From UBA7446 sp964014735 (lineage in GTDB: Bacteria; Bacteroidota; Bacteroidia; Flavobacteriales; Flavobacteriaceae): a DNA stretch of 64,000 nt. The DNA lies in contig CAXHBH010000004.1 in the NCBI GenBank assembly GCA_964014735.1, positions 41,930 through 105,929 on the forward strand, given 5' to 3'. Below are positions 26,554-34,956 of the stretch, piece by piece. A model generated the notes under the pieces. That model saw only the letters and a list, made by a program, of their open reading frames with translations, was not told the origin of the DNA and did no database searches. How positions within the stretch are numbered: position 1 is the stretch's first letter; each line of letters starts with the position of its first letter. The position numbers and the translations under genes are program-made.

Positions 26554-27207
26554 TTAGTTTCCTTTCTTATGGTCAGCTAAAAATTTAGCCAAACCTATTT
26601 CAGTTAACGGGTGTTTTGCCAATCCAGTAATAGCACTTAATGGACCAGTCATTACATCAGCGCCAATATGAGCACAGTCGATAACGTGCATGGTGTGACG
26701 TACAGAAGCGGCTAAAATTTCTGTCTTAAACGAATAATTATCATAGACATTTCTAATATCTTCAATAAGCTGAAGGCCATCAGTTGACACATCATCTAAA
26801 CGACCAATAAAAGGTGATACATATGTAGCACCAGCTTTGGCAGCTAGCAGCGCTTGACCTGTTGAAAATACAAGTGTGCAATTGGTTTTAATGCCCTTAT
26901 CATAAAAATACTTAATGGCTTTTATACCTTCAAGTATCATGGGAATTTTGACCACAATTTGAGGATGTAGTGCCGCAAGGGCTTCCCCTTCTGAAACCAT
27001 CCCTTCAAAGTCAGTTGCAATAACTTCAGCAGAAACATCCCCTTCTACAATTTCACAAATGGCTTTATAGTGGGCTATGATGTTATCTTGACCCGTAATA
27101 CCTTCTTTAGCCATCAACGATGGGTTGGTTGTTACCCCATCTAAAATACCAAGTGATTGTGCTTCTTTGATTTGATCTAAATTGGCCGTATCGATAAAAA
27201 ATTTCAT
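26554..27207 (-). CDS. Transaldolase, small (TalC/fructose-6-phosphate aldolase-like) type
   Basis: Pentose phosphate pathway enzyme of the short transaldolase subfamily, 217 residues, forming a decameric TIM barrel in relatives. MKFFIDTANLDQIKEA, DGVTTNPSLMAKEG, VVKIPMILEG (Schiff-base Lys) and AGATYVSPFIGRLDD are all family signatures. The Asn-Cys-Thr of KTNCTLVFS follows the transaldolase rather than the fructose-6-phosphate aldolase pattern, so transaldolase activity is more likely. It follows the SDR gene by 4 bases on the same strand, so the two form an operon. Confidence 0.93.
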   Translation of the reverse strand: MKFFIDTANLDQIKEAQSLGILDGVTTNPSLMAKEGITGQDNIIAHYKAICEIVEGDVSAEVIATDFEGMVSEGEALAALHPQIVVKIPMILEGIKAIKYFYDKGIKTNCTLVFSTGQALLAAKAGATYVSPFIGRLDDVSTDGLQLIEDIRNVYDNYSFKTEILAASVRHTMHVIDCAHIGADVMTGPLSAITGLAKHPLTEIGLAKFLADHKKGN

Positions 27208-27211
27208 GTAT

Positions 27212-28024
27212 CTAGTTTAAGTTATAAAAGGATGCTATAAGATTTTCATAAGCTCGTTGTGGCAACAAAAACTTAATTAAAGGCGAAATTACTTCTAAAA
27301 ATGGACCTACGCTATAATGTGGCTTTAATTTCTTTTTATTTATTAGTTTTTCAACTTTTTTTGCCACATGAATTGGTGATAGACCCTTGTTAACATGGTC
27401 ATCCATATCAGCTAATGAAGCTTTGTACTGTTTGTAATAAACAGAATCTTTGTCAAGTGTTGCATAGTAACGGTTATCCGCAATGGCTGTTTTAATGGAG
27501 CCTGGAGACAATACGGTACATAGGATAGGTGTATGACGCAATTCCAAACGAAGACTTTCACTGACACGCATTAATGCTGCTTTTGAAGCCGCATAAACAC
27601 TTCTAAATGGTAATCCATTATTACCCGCAATTGAAGCTACATTTATAATAACACCAGATCGTTGCTTATGCATCAACTTTAGTGCGTGCTGCATAACTCG
27701 AATTGGTCCATTTAAATTTGTATTCATAAGGCTATTAGCAGCATCCAAATTTATTTCTTCCAAAGGACCGGCCATTCCCATCCCAGCATTATTAATTAGT
27801 ACATCAATAGTTTTATAGGCTGCAATTACAGCGTCAATGCCATTTTTTACTGAATTATTATCCAGCACATCCATTGCTATTAGAGGGAAAGGGTGTTTGG
27901 GATACTTATCTGGTGTTCTACTGGTTCCTACAACTTGATATTGTAGAGAAGTTAGATGTTGACCAATAGAAAGACCTATCCCAGAGGAAGCACCTGTAAT
28001 AAGAACAACGCGTGAATTTTTCAT
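27212..28024 (-). CDS. Short-chain dehydrogenase/reductase
   Basis: Classical SDR, 270 residues. The Rossmann nucleotide motif is TGASSGIGLSIG at the N-terminus; NNAGMGMAG, the catalytic Ser in NVASIAGNNG, and YAASKAAL (Tyr-x3-Lys) follow. The GTSRTPD segment after the second strand suggests NADP preference. A C-terminal extension (about 215-270) has a hydrophobic stretch. Substrate unknown. The ATG lies only 6 bases after the 3' end of the SRP RNA gene, directly behind its T-run, so there is no room for a separate promoter between them. Confidence 0.88.
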   Translation of the reverse strand: MKNSRVVLITGASSGIGLSIGQHLTSLQYQVVGTSRTPDKYPKHPFPLIAMDVLDNNSVKNGIDAVIAAYKTIDVLINNAGMGMAGPLEEINLDAANSLMNTNLNGPIRVMQHALKLMHKQRSGVIINVASIAGNNGLPFRSVYAASKAALMRVSESLRLELRHTPILCTVLSPGSIKTAIADNRYYATLDKDSVYYKQYKASLADMDDHVNKGLSPIHVAKKVEKLINKKKLKPHYSVGPFLEVISPLIKFLLPQRAYENLIASFYNLN

Positions 28025-28031
28025 AAAAAAA
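28025..28031 (-). terminator. T-run ending the SRP RNA gene
   Basis: Seven T on the minus strand directly after the paired 3' end of the SRP RNA; the RNA's own long stem could act as the terminator hairpin. The run touches the ATG of the SDR gene. Confidence 0.5.
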
Positions 28032-28126
28032 GGCAGGCTACCTACAGCACACCGCTACGACTACTTACCCTTGCTGCGTTTCCACCCTGGGGGATTCAGC
28101 AGGAGCTGGTTGTGTAGAACCTGCCT
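28031..28126 (-). ncRNA. ffs: Signal recognition particle RNA (small, 4.5S type)
   Basis: Transcribed from the minus strand. The 5' AGGCAGG and 3' CCTGCCT ends pair perfectly, CTACA/TGTAG extend the stem, and the tip holds the conserved SRP domain IV sequence CAGGGTGGAAACGCAGCAAG with the GGAA-type loop and AGCA bulge that bind Ffh and FtsY. Length 96 nt, normal for a short bacterial SRP RNA. A perfect -7 box lies 4 bases before the 5' end and a seven-T run follows the 3' end. It mediates co-translational targeting of membrane proteins. Confidence 0.92.
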
Positions 28127-28130
28127 ATTG

Positions 28131-28138
28131 CAAATATA
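28131..28138 (-). promoter_or_regulatory. -7 promoter box of ffs
   Basis: TATATTTG on the minus strand, followed by CAAT and then the paired 5' end of the SRP RNA. Because the RNA end is fixed by base pairing, this spaces the transcription start 5 nt after the box. Confidence 0.75.
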
Positions 28139-28160
28139 AGGGCTTTGTGTGTTTTATTAG

Positions 28161-28190
28161 AAACAATATTTATATTTTTAAACAATATTT
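28161..28190. repeat. 11-bp direct repeat upstream of a lipoprotein gene
   Basis: AAACAATATTT occurs at 28161-28171 and 28180-28190, 19 bases apart, just before ATG 28198, with a near-consensus box TATATTTT between the copies. It could be a regulator site or AT-rich chance. Confidence 0.25.
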
Positions 28191-28197
28191 TTTTGTG

Positions 28198-29220
28198 ATG
28201 AAACTCCGTATACAAGCCTATTTTTCGTTTGCCTTAATCGTTTTTTCGGCCTGCTCATCGAAACAGTCGTTGCATTACCAAATAACCACTACTTCTAGTT
28301 CTAAAAACCCAACGATTAATGATACCATATTTTTGTCAATAAATCCATCAGTTGAAAATAAGCAGCTCAACTTTTATTTTAATGACGAAATACTTCAAGT
28401 ACCCTATCTTATTGCATCAAAAACAGGAGAGCAAACGGTAAAAGCAGTCTTTGAAACAGCCAATGGCTCTAAAGAGGCAACCAAAAACATACGTGTTTTT
28501 GCGCCAAATAAGCCCAAAGTATACGGTTACAAGTTGATAAAAAGCTATCCACATGACATTAATGCTTACACTCAAGGATTAGAGTTTGTCAATGGGATAT
28601 TATTTGAAAGCACTGGCCAATATGGCAATTCATCATTGAGAAAAGTAAATTTTAAGACGGGAGAAGTCATTCAAAAACTACCAATTGACAAGGCTTATTT
28701 TGCAGAAGGTATCACACACTTTGATGATAAAATCATCCAACTTACTTGGAAAAAGAAAATAGGATTTGTTTACAATCCTGATGATTTAACAATGGAAAAA
28801 TCTTTTTCTTATACCAAAAGCCCTGAGGGCTGGGGGCTTTGTAGTGATGGTGCCTTCCTGTACAAAACAGATGGCAGTCAAAAACTGTGGAAACTTGACC
28901 CTAAAACTTTTCAAGAGTTGTCAAGTAAGGACATTGTTACACACAACACCTTTCTTTCCAAAGTTAATGAGCTCGAGTATGTAGAAGGAAAAATTTATGC
29001 TAACACCTATCAATTTAATAAAGACGTAGTCGTAATTTTAGATCCATTGACAGGAATTGTTTCCGGAGCCGTTGATTTTTCTGGACTTAAAAAACAAGTT
29101 TCACAGCACAATCGGTTAGACGTATTTAATGGGATTGCATATCACCCAGAACGAAAGACCTTTTTTGTGACAGGTAAATATTGGGATAAACTATTTGAAG
29201 TAAAAATAATTGAAAAATAA
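28198..29220 (+). CDS. Glutaminyl-peptide cyclotransferase-like lipoprotein
   Basis: 340 residues from ATG 28198 (a GTG 17 codons upstream is in frame but would destroy the signal). The signal MKLRIQAYFSFALIVFSAC ends at a lipidated Cys. A short Ig-like N-terminal part is followed by the beta-propeller of the bacterial/plant glutamine cyclotransferase family: YPHDINAYTQGLEF, TGQYGNSSLRKVN, YFAEGITHF, KSPEGWGLC, YKTDGSQKLW, NELEYVEGKIYAN and NGIAYHPERKTFFVTGK. It would convert N-terminal Gln to pyroglutamate on exported proteins. Its stop overlaps the next gene by 11 bp. Confidence 0.88.
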   Translation: MKLRIQAYFSFALIVFSACSSKQSLHYQITTTSSSKNPTINDTIFLSINPSVENKQLNFYFNDEILQVPYLIASKTGEQTVKAVFETANGSKEATKNIRVFAPNKPKVYGYKLIKSYPHDINAYTQGLEFVNGILFESTGQYGNSSLRKVNFKTGEVIQKLPIDKAYFAEGITHFDDKIIQLTWKKKIGFVYNPDDLTMEKSFSYTKSPEGWGLCSDGAFLYKTDGSQKLWKLDPKTFQELSSKDIVTHNTFLSKVNELEYVEGKIYANTYQFNKDVVVILDPLTGIVSGAVDFSGLKKQVSQHNRLDVFNGIAYHPERKTFFVTGKYWDKLFEVKIIEK

Positions 29221-30781
29221 AACCTTTTTATTCATACGCAATGCTATCCTACTAATTGGAGTAGCCTTACTAGCTTCTCTATACACTAGCTGTCGAAAAG
29301 ACTTTGACTTCAGACCAGTGCAAAACAGTGAATTGCGCTTTAGTCGTGACACTGTTTATTTAGAAACTGTTTTCACTAACATAAGCTCTGCCACTTATTC
29401 TCTAAAAGTATATAACAAATCAAATGACCCAATTTCCATTCCTTCAATATATCTTGAAAATGGAGTAACATCTAACTTTAGGCTTAATCTAGATGGTAGG
29501 GTTGGAAAATCTTTTGATGAAGTTGAATTATTACCTAAAGACAGCATGTTTGTTTTTGTAGAAACAACAGCAGATATTCAAGAATTAACAAGCACTAATA
29601 CCCAATTTCTATATGAAGATAAAATCCGCTTTTCTGATGTTGGGACTGTTACACTTATGACCTTGGTACAAGATGCTATTTTTCTATATCCAGAAAAAGA
29701 CAATCAAGGCATTAAGGAAACTATTCCTATCAGTATTGACGAATCTGGAAACACAGCTAGTATTGAAGGATTTTATTTAGAAGATAACGAATTGGTTTTT
29801 ACAAATGAAAAGCCCTACGTAGTATATGGATATATGGGTATACCATCTGGTAAGACTGTAACTTTTGAAGCAGGCTCCCGTATACATTTTCATAAAAATT
29901 CTGGTATTATTGTAGCGAAAGATGCCACCATGATTGTCGATGGTACAGCCAGCAGCGATTCTGAAGCCCTCGAAAGTGAAGTTATTTTTCAAGGTGACAG
30001 ACTTGAGTCGCTTTATGAGTTTGTTCCTGGTCAATGGGGTGCTATTTGGCTTACCTCAGGAAGTACACAACATCAATTTAACCATGCTACAATTAAAAAT
30101 GCAACAGTAGGAATTTTAATGGATTTTAATGACGAAACAGAAAGCCCTACGTTGAGATTAAAAAATACACAAATTCACAACAGTTCTGCATTTAACCTTT
30201 GGGGAAAAACGGCACATATCACAGCTACAAACAGCGTTTTTGGAAATGCAGGCCAATCTTCATTTGCTGGAACCATTGGAGGTAAATACAACTTTAAGCA
30301 CTGTACTTTTGCTAATTATTGGAATAAGGGCTTTAGAACTACCCCTGCAGTATTACTAAACGATTATGCCCCACTCGTTGATGGAAATAAATTTATAAAA
30401 CCGCTTACGGAAGCTACTTTTGAAAATTGTATTATTGAAGGAAATCAATTTGTTGAGTTCTACATAGAGCAAGAGGGAGGTGATACTGTTAATTTTTACC
30501 TTAACCACACGGCAATTCAATTTGAATCGTCAAATACATCAATCATTAATAACTCATTTTTTGACTGGGAAAATAATTCCTATTATAACCAAATAATTCG
30601 CAACGTAGATCCTGCTTTTGTATCGGCGGAAAATAATGACATGCGAATAACGCAAAAGAGCAAATTTATTGGTATGGGAGACACAAATGTTGGTGCAGAT
30701 GTGCCTATTGATTTGGCAGGAACAGCACGAGTGTCAGCTCCCGACTTAGGAGCATATCAACATATAGTAATTGAAGACTAA
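29210..30781 (+). CDS. Lipoprotein with predicted beta-helix core
   Basis: 523 residues. The start is TTG 29210, inside the end of the preceding gene (11 bp overlap); the signal KNKTFLFIRNAILLIGVALL ends at Cys 28 (YTSC). After an N-terminal beta domain (about 40-150) come repeated short strands with IHFHKNSGIIVAKDATMIVDG, LKNTQIHNSSAF, ITATNSVFGNAGQ and FENCIIEGNQF, typical of right-handed parallel beta-helix proteins. Function unknown; such proteins often bind carbohydrate or act at the surface. The stop shares CTAA with the opposing glyA stop. Confidence 0.75.
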   Translation: MKNKTFLFIRNAILLIGVALLASLYTSCRKDFDFRPVQNSELRFSRDTVYLETVFTNISSATYSLKVYNKSNDPISIPSIYLENGVTSNFRLNLDGRVGKSFDEVELLPKDSMFVFVETTADIQELTSTNTQFLYEDKIRFSDVGTVTLMTLVQDAIFLYPEKDNQGIKETIPISIDESGNTASIEGFYLEDNELVFTNEKPYVVYGYMGIPSGKTVTFEAGSRIHFHKNSGIIVAKDATMIVDGTASSDSEALESEVIFQGDRLESLYEFVPGQWGAIWLTSGSTQHQFNHATIKNATVGILMDFNDETESPTLRLKNTQIHNSSAFNLWGKTAHITATNSVFGNAGQSSFAGTIGGKYNFKHCTFANYWNKGFRTTPAVLLNDYAPLVDGNKFIKPLTEATFENCIIEGNQFVEFYIEQEGGDTVNFYLNHTAIQFESSNTSIINNSFFDWENNSYYNQIIRNVDPAFVSAENNDMRITQKSKFIGMGDTNVGADVPIDLAGTARVSAPDLGAYQHIVIED

Positions 30782-32058
30782 GTGTTAAAGAGAGGGCGGT
30801 GCGCCATCATCTCATGTACTTGTGTTGCTACACCCTCGACTACCTTTTCGTTTTCAGGTTGCTTAATAACCTCGTCAATTAGCGAAACGATAGGCTCCAT
30901 ATCCCCGGGTTTTAATCCTCTAGTTGTAATGGCAGCTGTACCGAAACGTATTCCAGAAGTAACAAAAGGAGATTTGTCATCAAATGGCACCATATTCTTG
31001 TTTGCGGTAATTTCAGCCTTAACAAGTGCTTGTTCTGCTTGTTTTCCGGAAATATTTTTATTTCGTAAATCAACTAACATCATGTGATTGTCCGTACCAC
31101 CAGAAATAAGTTGGTATCCCCTATCTACAAAGGCTTTGGCCATGGCTTGTGCATTTTTTCGAACTAGCAGCATATACTGTAAAAAATTATCAGTTAAGGC
31201 CTCACCAAAGGCAATGGCTTTTGCACCAACAACGTGTTCTAGTGGTCCACCTTGATTTCCAGGAAAAACAGCCATATCTAGTAATGAGGACATCATACGT
31301 GAGTTCCCATTTTTAAATTTTAATCCAAATGGATTTTCAAAATCCTGCCCCATCATCATCAAGCCACCACGTGGACCACGAAGGGTTTTGTGAGTTGTAG
31401 TAGTAACAATATGGCAGTGAGGTAATGGATCGTTTAATATGCCTTTTGCAATCAATCCAGATGGGTGCGAGATATCGGCCAAAAGAAAGGCACCAACACT
31501 GTCTGCAATTGCTCTAAATCGTTTAAAATCTATATCTCTAGAATATGCAGATGCACCAGCAATTATCATATTTGGTTTTTCTTTTGCTGCAATTTCTTCA
31601 ATAACGTCATAATCCAAACGGCCTGTTTCCTTATCAACTCCATAAAAAACAGCTTCATATAGACGACCTGAGAAGTTTACGGGTGAGCCATGGGTAAGGT
31701 GACCTCCGTGAGACAAATCAAAGCCCATGATTTTATCGCCTGGCTTGATAAATGCATGATAAACAGCTGTATTAGCCTGTGACCCAGAGTGTGGCTGTAC
31801 ATTTGCATAGGCAGCACCAAACAAGGCTTTTGCTCTGTCAATGGCAATAGTCTCAATTTCATCAACCACTTCACAACCGCCATAGTATCGTTTTCCAGGA
31901 TAACCTTCCGCATATTTGTTAGTGAGTATGGACCCCGTGGCCTCCATAACCTGCGGACTGGTGAAGTTTTCAGAAGCGATTAACTCAATACCGCCTACTT
32001 GGCGATCTCTTTCTGCCTCTATTAACTCAAAAATCTGTTCGTCACGTTGGATTTTCAT
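30778..32058 (-). CDS. glyA: Serine hydroxymethyltransferase
   Basis: PLP enzyme interconverting serine and glycine with tetrahydrofolate, the main source of one-carbon units. 426 residues from ATG 32058, where the family start (QRDEQIFELIEAERDRQ) begins; the frame is open 21 codons further but that part is a non-conserved hydrophobic stretch lying across the promoter box. ELIASENFTSPQV, YAEGYPGKRYYGG, DLSHGGHLTHG, and TTTTHKTLRGPRGG with the PLP Lys are all present. Single gene with its own promoter. Confidence 0.97.
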   Translation of the reverse strand: MKIQRDEQIFELIEAERDRQVGGIELIASENFTSPQVMEATGSILTNKYAEGYPGKRYYGGCEVVDEIETIAIDRAKALFGAAYANVQPHSGSQANTAVYHAFIKPGDKIMGFDLSHGGHLTHGSPVNFSGRLYEAVFYGVDKETGRLDYDVIEEIAAKEKPNMIIAGASAYSRDIDFKRFRAIADSVGAFLLADISHPSGLIAKGILNDPLPHCHIVTTTTHKTLRGPRGGLMMMGQDFENPFGLKFKNGNSRMMSSLLDMAVFPGNQGGPLEHVVGAKAIAFGEALTDNFLQYMLLVRKNAQAMAKAFVDRGYQLISGGTDNHMMLVDLRNKNISGKQAEQALVKAEITANKNMVPFDDKSPFVTSGIRFGTAAITTRGLKPGDMEPIVSLIDEVIKQPENEKVVEGVATQVHEMMAHRPLFNT

Positions 32059-32075
32059 AGCTTTAATTATATGTG

Positions 32076-32083
32076 CAAAAATA
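32076..32083 (-). promoter_or_regulatory. -7 promoter box of glyA
   Basis: TATTTTTG on the minus strand, 17 bases before ATG 32058; it fixes this ATG as the start. Confidence 0.6.
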
Positions 32084-32155
32084 ATAATACATGACGCAAT
32101 TAACATTATAAAAAGCAGCATTTATTAAAAACAAATGAACATCGTTATTATGTTT

Positions 32156-32163
32156 TACTTTTG
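32156..32163 (+). promoter_or_regulatory. -7 promoter box of smpB
   Basis: TACTTTTG, then CAGT, then ATG 32168. The box lies after an in-frame ATG at 32135, ruling that earlier start out. The implied mRNA starts at or within two bases of the AUG. Confidence 0.65.
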
Positions 32164-32167
32164 CAGT

Positions 32168-32629
32168 ATGCAACAGCAAGTAAACATAAAAAATAAACGC
32201 GCGCGTTTTGAGTATGAATTGATGGATAAGTACACTGCTGGTATTGTACTAACAGGGACAGAAATTAAGTCTATCCGTGCTGGTAAGGCATCTATAGCAG
32301 AAAGTTTCTGCAGTTTCAGTGAGCAAGGCGAATTATTTATTATCAATATGCATATTGAAGAATACAGTCACGGTGGCTATGTTAACCATAAAACCAAAGG
32401 AGACCGTAAATTACTGTTACAAAAAAAAGAAATTAAAAAGTTGCTCAAAGAAGTCCAAAACGTAGGCCTAACCATAGTGCCATTGCATGTTTTTGTTTCT
32501 GAAAAAGGTTGGGCAAAGGTTCGCATTGCACTTGCCAAGGGAAAAAAAATACACGATAAGCGTGATACAATTAAGGACAGAGATAATAAACGCCAACTAG
32601 ATCGCGTTAAAAAAAGTTTTCGACGTTAA
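32168..32629 (+). CDS. smpB: SsrA-binding protein
   Basis: Partner of tmRNA in rescuing stalled ribosomes. 153 residues from ATG 32168, a normal length. NKRARFEYELMDKYTAGIVL, TGTEIKSIRAGKASIAESF, INMHIEEYSHGGYVNH, RKLLLQKKEIKKL and the Lys/Arg-rich C-terminal tail (HDKRDTIKDRDNKRQLDR) match the OB-fold and tail of SmpB. The tmRNA gene itself is not in this window. Stop codon shared as TTAA with the opposing pcm gene. Confidence 0.97.
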   Translation: MQQQVNIKNKRARFEYELMDKYTAGIVLTGTEIKSIRAGKASIAESFCSFSEQGELFIINMHIEEYSHGGYVNHKTKGDRKLLLQKKEIKKLLKEVQNVGLTIVPLHVFVSEKGWAKVRIALAKGKKIHDKRDTIKDRDNKRQLDRVKKSFRR

Positions 32630-33270
32630 TTCTTATTTCCTAAAAGAGGAACAAATTTGAAATTACCAAGTACCAATTGCTCGAAATCTGCATTTGAGGT
32701 ACGTGTAATTACTGTCATTTTTTGGTTTTCTTTCCCAACAGGAATAACCATTATACCACCAATGGCCAATTGTGCCAATAAAGCTTCCGGAATAAATGGC
32801 GCACCAGCTGTTACAATAATCCTATCAAAAGGTGCTTTGTCAGAATACCCCTTGTAACCATCTCCAAAAATGAGTTTCTTTACTTTAAAGCCTAGTGCCG
32901 GAAGTCTTTTTAAACTTGTTCGAAACAGCTCGTGCTGACGCTCAATGGAATAAACTGCAGCACCCATATGACACAGTACAGCTGTCTGATAACCTGAACC
33001 TGTTCCAATCTCCAAAACTTTAACCCCTTGTTTAACCATTAGCTGCTGACTTTGAAAGGCTACAGTATAAGGATGCGAGATGGTTTGATCAGCACCAATA
33101 GGAAATGCCTTGTCCTTATAAGCATGGTCTTCAAAACTACTATCCATAAACAAGTGACGAGGAATATCCCCAATGGCTTTTAAAACAGCTTTGTCGGTTA
33201 TTCCTTTGTCTTTCAAAACTTGAATTAATTGATGGCGTCTTCCTTGGTGTTTGGTAGTATCTTCCTTCAT
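32626..33270 (-). CDS. pcm: Protein-L-isoaspartate O-methyltransferase
   Basis: SAM-dependent repair enzyme that methylates isoaspartate formed in ageing proteins. 214 residues. An N-terminal helical part (MKEDTTKHQGRRHQLIQVLK) precedes DQTISHPYTVAFQSQQL, motif I VLEIGTGSGYQTAVL, and RIIVTAGAPFIPEALLAQL. Starts at ATG 33270, 5 bases behind a perfect promoter box. Cytoplasmic, no signal. Divergent from the oxidoreductase gene. Confidence 0.94.
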   Translation of the reverse strand: MKEDTTKHQGRRHQLIQVLKDKGITDKAVLKAIGDIPRHLFMDSSFEDHAYKDKAFPIGADQTISHPYTVAFQSQQLMVKQGVKVLEIGTGSGYQTAVLCHMGAAVYSIERQHELFRTSLKRLPALGFKVKKLIFGDGYKGYSDKAPFDRIIVTAGAPFIPEALLAQLAIGGIMVIPVGKENQKMTVITRTSNADFEQLVLGNFKFVPLLGNKN

Positions 33271-33275
33271 TTGTT

Positions 33276-33283
33276 CAAAAATA
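33276..33283 (-). promoter_or_regulatory. -7 promoter box of pcm
   Basis: TATTTTTG on the minus strand, then AACAA, then ATG 33270: the transcription start should be one base before or at the start codon. Confidence 0.6.
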
Positions 33284-33317
33284 CAAAATCATACGGCTGG
33301 CCACCGACTAAACTTGT

Positions 33318-33325
33318 TACATTTG
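33318..33325 (+). promoter_or_regulatory. -7 promoter box of the oxidoreductase-yggS operon
   Basis: TACATTTG, then TAGT, then ATG 33330. Same spacing as at smpB and at the SRP RNA. Confidence 0.65.
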
Positions 33326-33329
33326 TAGT

Positions 33330-34313
33330 ATGAGCATAACATTAAAAGCAGGTGTTCTTGGCGCAGGCCACTTGGGAAAAATACACCTAAGATTGTTAAA
33401 TCAATCAGATAAATTTGATTTGGTAGGCTTTTATGACGCCAACCCAAAAGTACGTAACAAAATAACAGATGAATATGGATTTAAAGCCTTTGATTCTGAG
33501 GAAGCATTGATTGCTGCTGCTGATGTAGTAAATATCGTAACGCCAACATTGTACCATCATAAATTGGCAAAAAAGGCCATTGAAATGGGCAAGCACGTTT
33601 TTCTGGAAAAACCTATTACGCAAACTGTTAGAGAGGCTAATGAACTCATTGAACTTGCAAAAAAAAAACAGGTACTAGGTCAAGTTGGCCATGTGGAGCG
33701 ATTCAATCCTGCATTTTTAGCCGTTAAAGGAGAAATCAACAATAGCATGTTTATCGAAACACACCGTTTAGCTGAATTCAATCCTAGAGGTACGGATGTG
33801 CCTGTTGTCTTAGATTTGATGATACATGATATTGACACAGTTTTAAGCTTAGTGGATTCACAAGTATCATCAATTTCAGCTAGTGGTGTTGCTATCATAA
33901 GTGAAACTCCTGATATTGCCAATGCCAGAATTGAATTTGAAAATGGCTGCGTAGCTAACTTAACAGCTAGTAGAATATCATTAAAAAACATGCGTAAGGC
34001 ACGCTTTTTCCAAAAAGATGCTTATGTATCTGTAGATTATTTTAGCAAAAGCGCTGAAGTGGTTAAAATGGAAAATGCACCTGAAGAGGTTGGGGGGTTT
34101 GATATGGTATTAGAAAATGCACAAGGCAAAAAAAAGCGTGTGTTTTTTGATAATCCCAAAATACCCGAAGTCAACGCCATATTAATGGAACTGGAATGTT
34201 TTGCAGATGCAATCACAAATAATAAAGAAGTTATAGTGCCGCTTGAACAGGGTAAAAACGCCCTTGACATTGCGCTACAAATAACAGCACTTGTAGAAAA
34301 CACACCTCAATGA
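33330..34313 (+). CDS. Gfo/Idh/MocA family oxidoreductase
   Basis: NAD(P)-dependent dehydrogenase of 327 residues. Rossmann motif GAGHLGKIHLRLL at 9-21, FYDANPKVRN after the second strand, the conserved EKPIT around residue 92, and the C-terminal alpha/beta domain with EFNPRGTDVPVVLDLMIHD (His in HD near the active site). Typical substrates are sugars or inositol, but the family is broad and the context gives no hint. It leads an operon with yggS (4 bp overlap), the exonuclease and miaA. Confidence 0.9.
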   Translation: MSITLKAGVLGAGHLGKIHLRLLNQSDKFDLVGFYDANPKVRNKITDEYGFKAFDSEEALIAAADVVNIVTPTLYHHKLAKKAIEMGKHVFLEKPITQTVREANELIELAKKKQVLGQVGHVERFNPAFLAVKGEINNSMFIETHRLAEFNPRGTDVPVVLDLMIHDIDTVLSLVDSQVSSISASGVAIISETPDIANARIEFENGCVANLTASRISLKNMRKARFFQKDAYVSVDYFSKSAEVVKMENAPEEVGGFDMVLENAQGKKKRVFFDNPKIPEVNAILMELECFADAITNNKEVIVPLEQGKNALDIALQITALVENTPQ

Positions 34314-34951
34314 TTGTTGCCAAACTAAATCAGATAAAAGATAGTATCCCTGAGTATGTAACCGTGGTTGCAGTTTCCAAAACCAAACCTGTTAATGATA
34401 TAGAGCAGGTCTACAATTCAGGGCATTTAGATTTTGGGGAAAATAAAGTACAGGAGCTTTGCCAGAAGTATGAAGCTTTATCTAAAGATATTCGTTGGCA
34501 CATGATCGGTCACCTACAGCGAAACAAGGTTAAATACTTAGCCCCTTTTGTACACCTAATCCACGGAGTAGACAGTGAGCGACTACTTAATGAAATCAAC
34601 AAACAAGGCGCAAAGAATAATAGAGTCATCGATGTGTTACTCCAAATTCATGTTGCAGAGGAGTCTACCAAATTTGGCTTTTCGTATGAAGAAGCTGAAG
34701 CTGTATTATTAAAAACTAATGCAATGGAAAACGTTCACATTAATGGTTTGATGGGTATGGCCAGTTATACTAATGATACAATACAGCTAAAAAGAGAATT
34801 TCAGGATTTAAATAATTTCTACAATAAGCATCAATCAACAAATAATTGGACGACGTTATCTATGGGTATGAGCAATGACTACAGGCTTGCTATTAGTTTG
34901 GGTAGTAACATGATACGTGTGGGTAGTTTAATCTTTGGAAGTAGAAATTAA
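34310..34951 (+). CDS. YggS/PROSC family PLP homeostasis protein
   Basis: 213 residues. TIM-barrel protein that binds pyridoxal phosphate through the Lys of VVAVSKTKP (residue 25); DFGENKVQELCQKYE, WHMIGHLQRNKVKYL, KFGFSYEEAEAVL, GLMGMASYTND, LSMGMSNDYRLAI and GSNMIRVGSLIFG are signature segments. The family buffers free PLP rather than acting as an enzyme. ATGA overlap with the previous gene. Confidence 0.95.
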   Translation: MIVAKLNQIKDSIPEYVTVVAVSKTKPVNDIEQVYNSGHLDFGENKVQELCQKYEALSKDIRWHMIGHLQRNKVKYLAPFVHLIHGVDSERLLNEINKQGAKNNRVIDVLLQIHVAEESTKFGFSYEEAEAVLLKTNAMENVHINGLMGMASYTNDTIQLKREFQDLNNFYNKHQSTNNWTTLSMGMSNDYRLAISLGSNMIRVGSLIFGSRN

Positions 34952-34956
34952 GGCTT

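Noticed and set aside
30782..31087. 101-codon plus-strand frame inside glyA
   Set aside because: Antisense of the conserved glyA coding sequence; no independent start signal.
32059..32121. 21-codon N-terminal extension of GlyA that looks like a membrane helix
   Set aside because: Not in the family, and it covers the glyA promoter box; the conserved start is at 32058.
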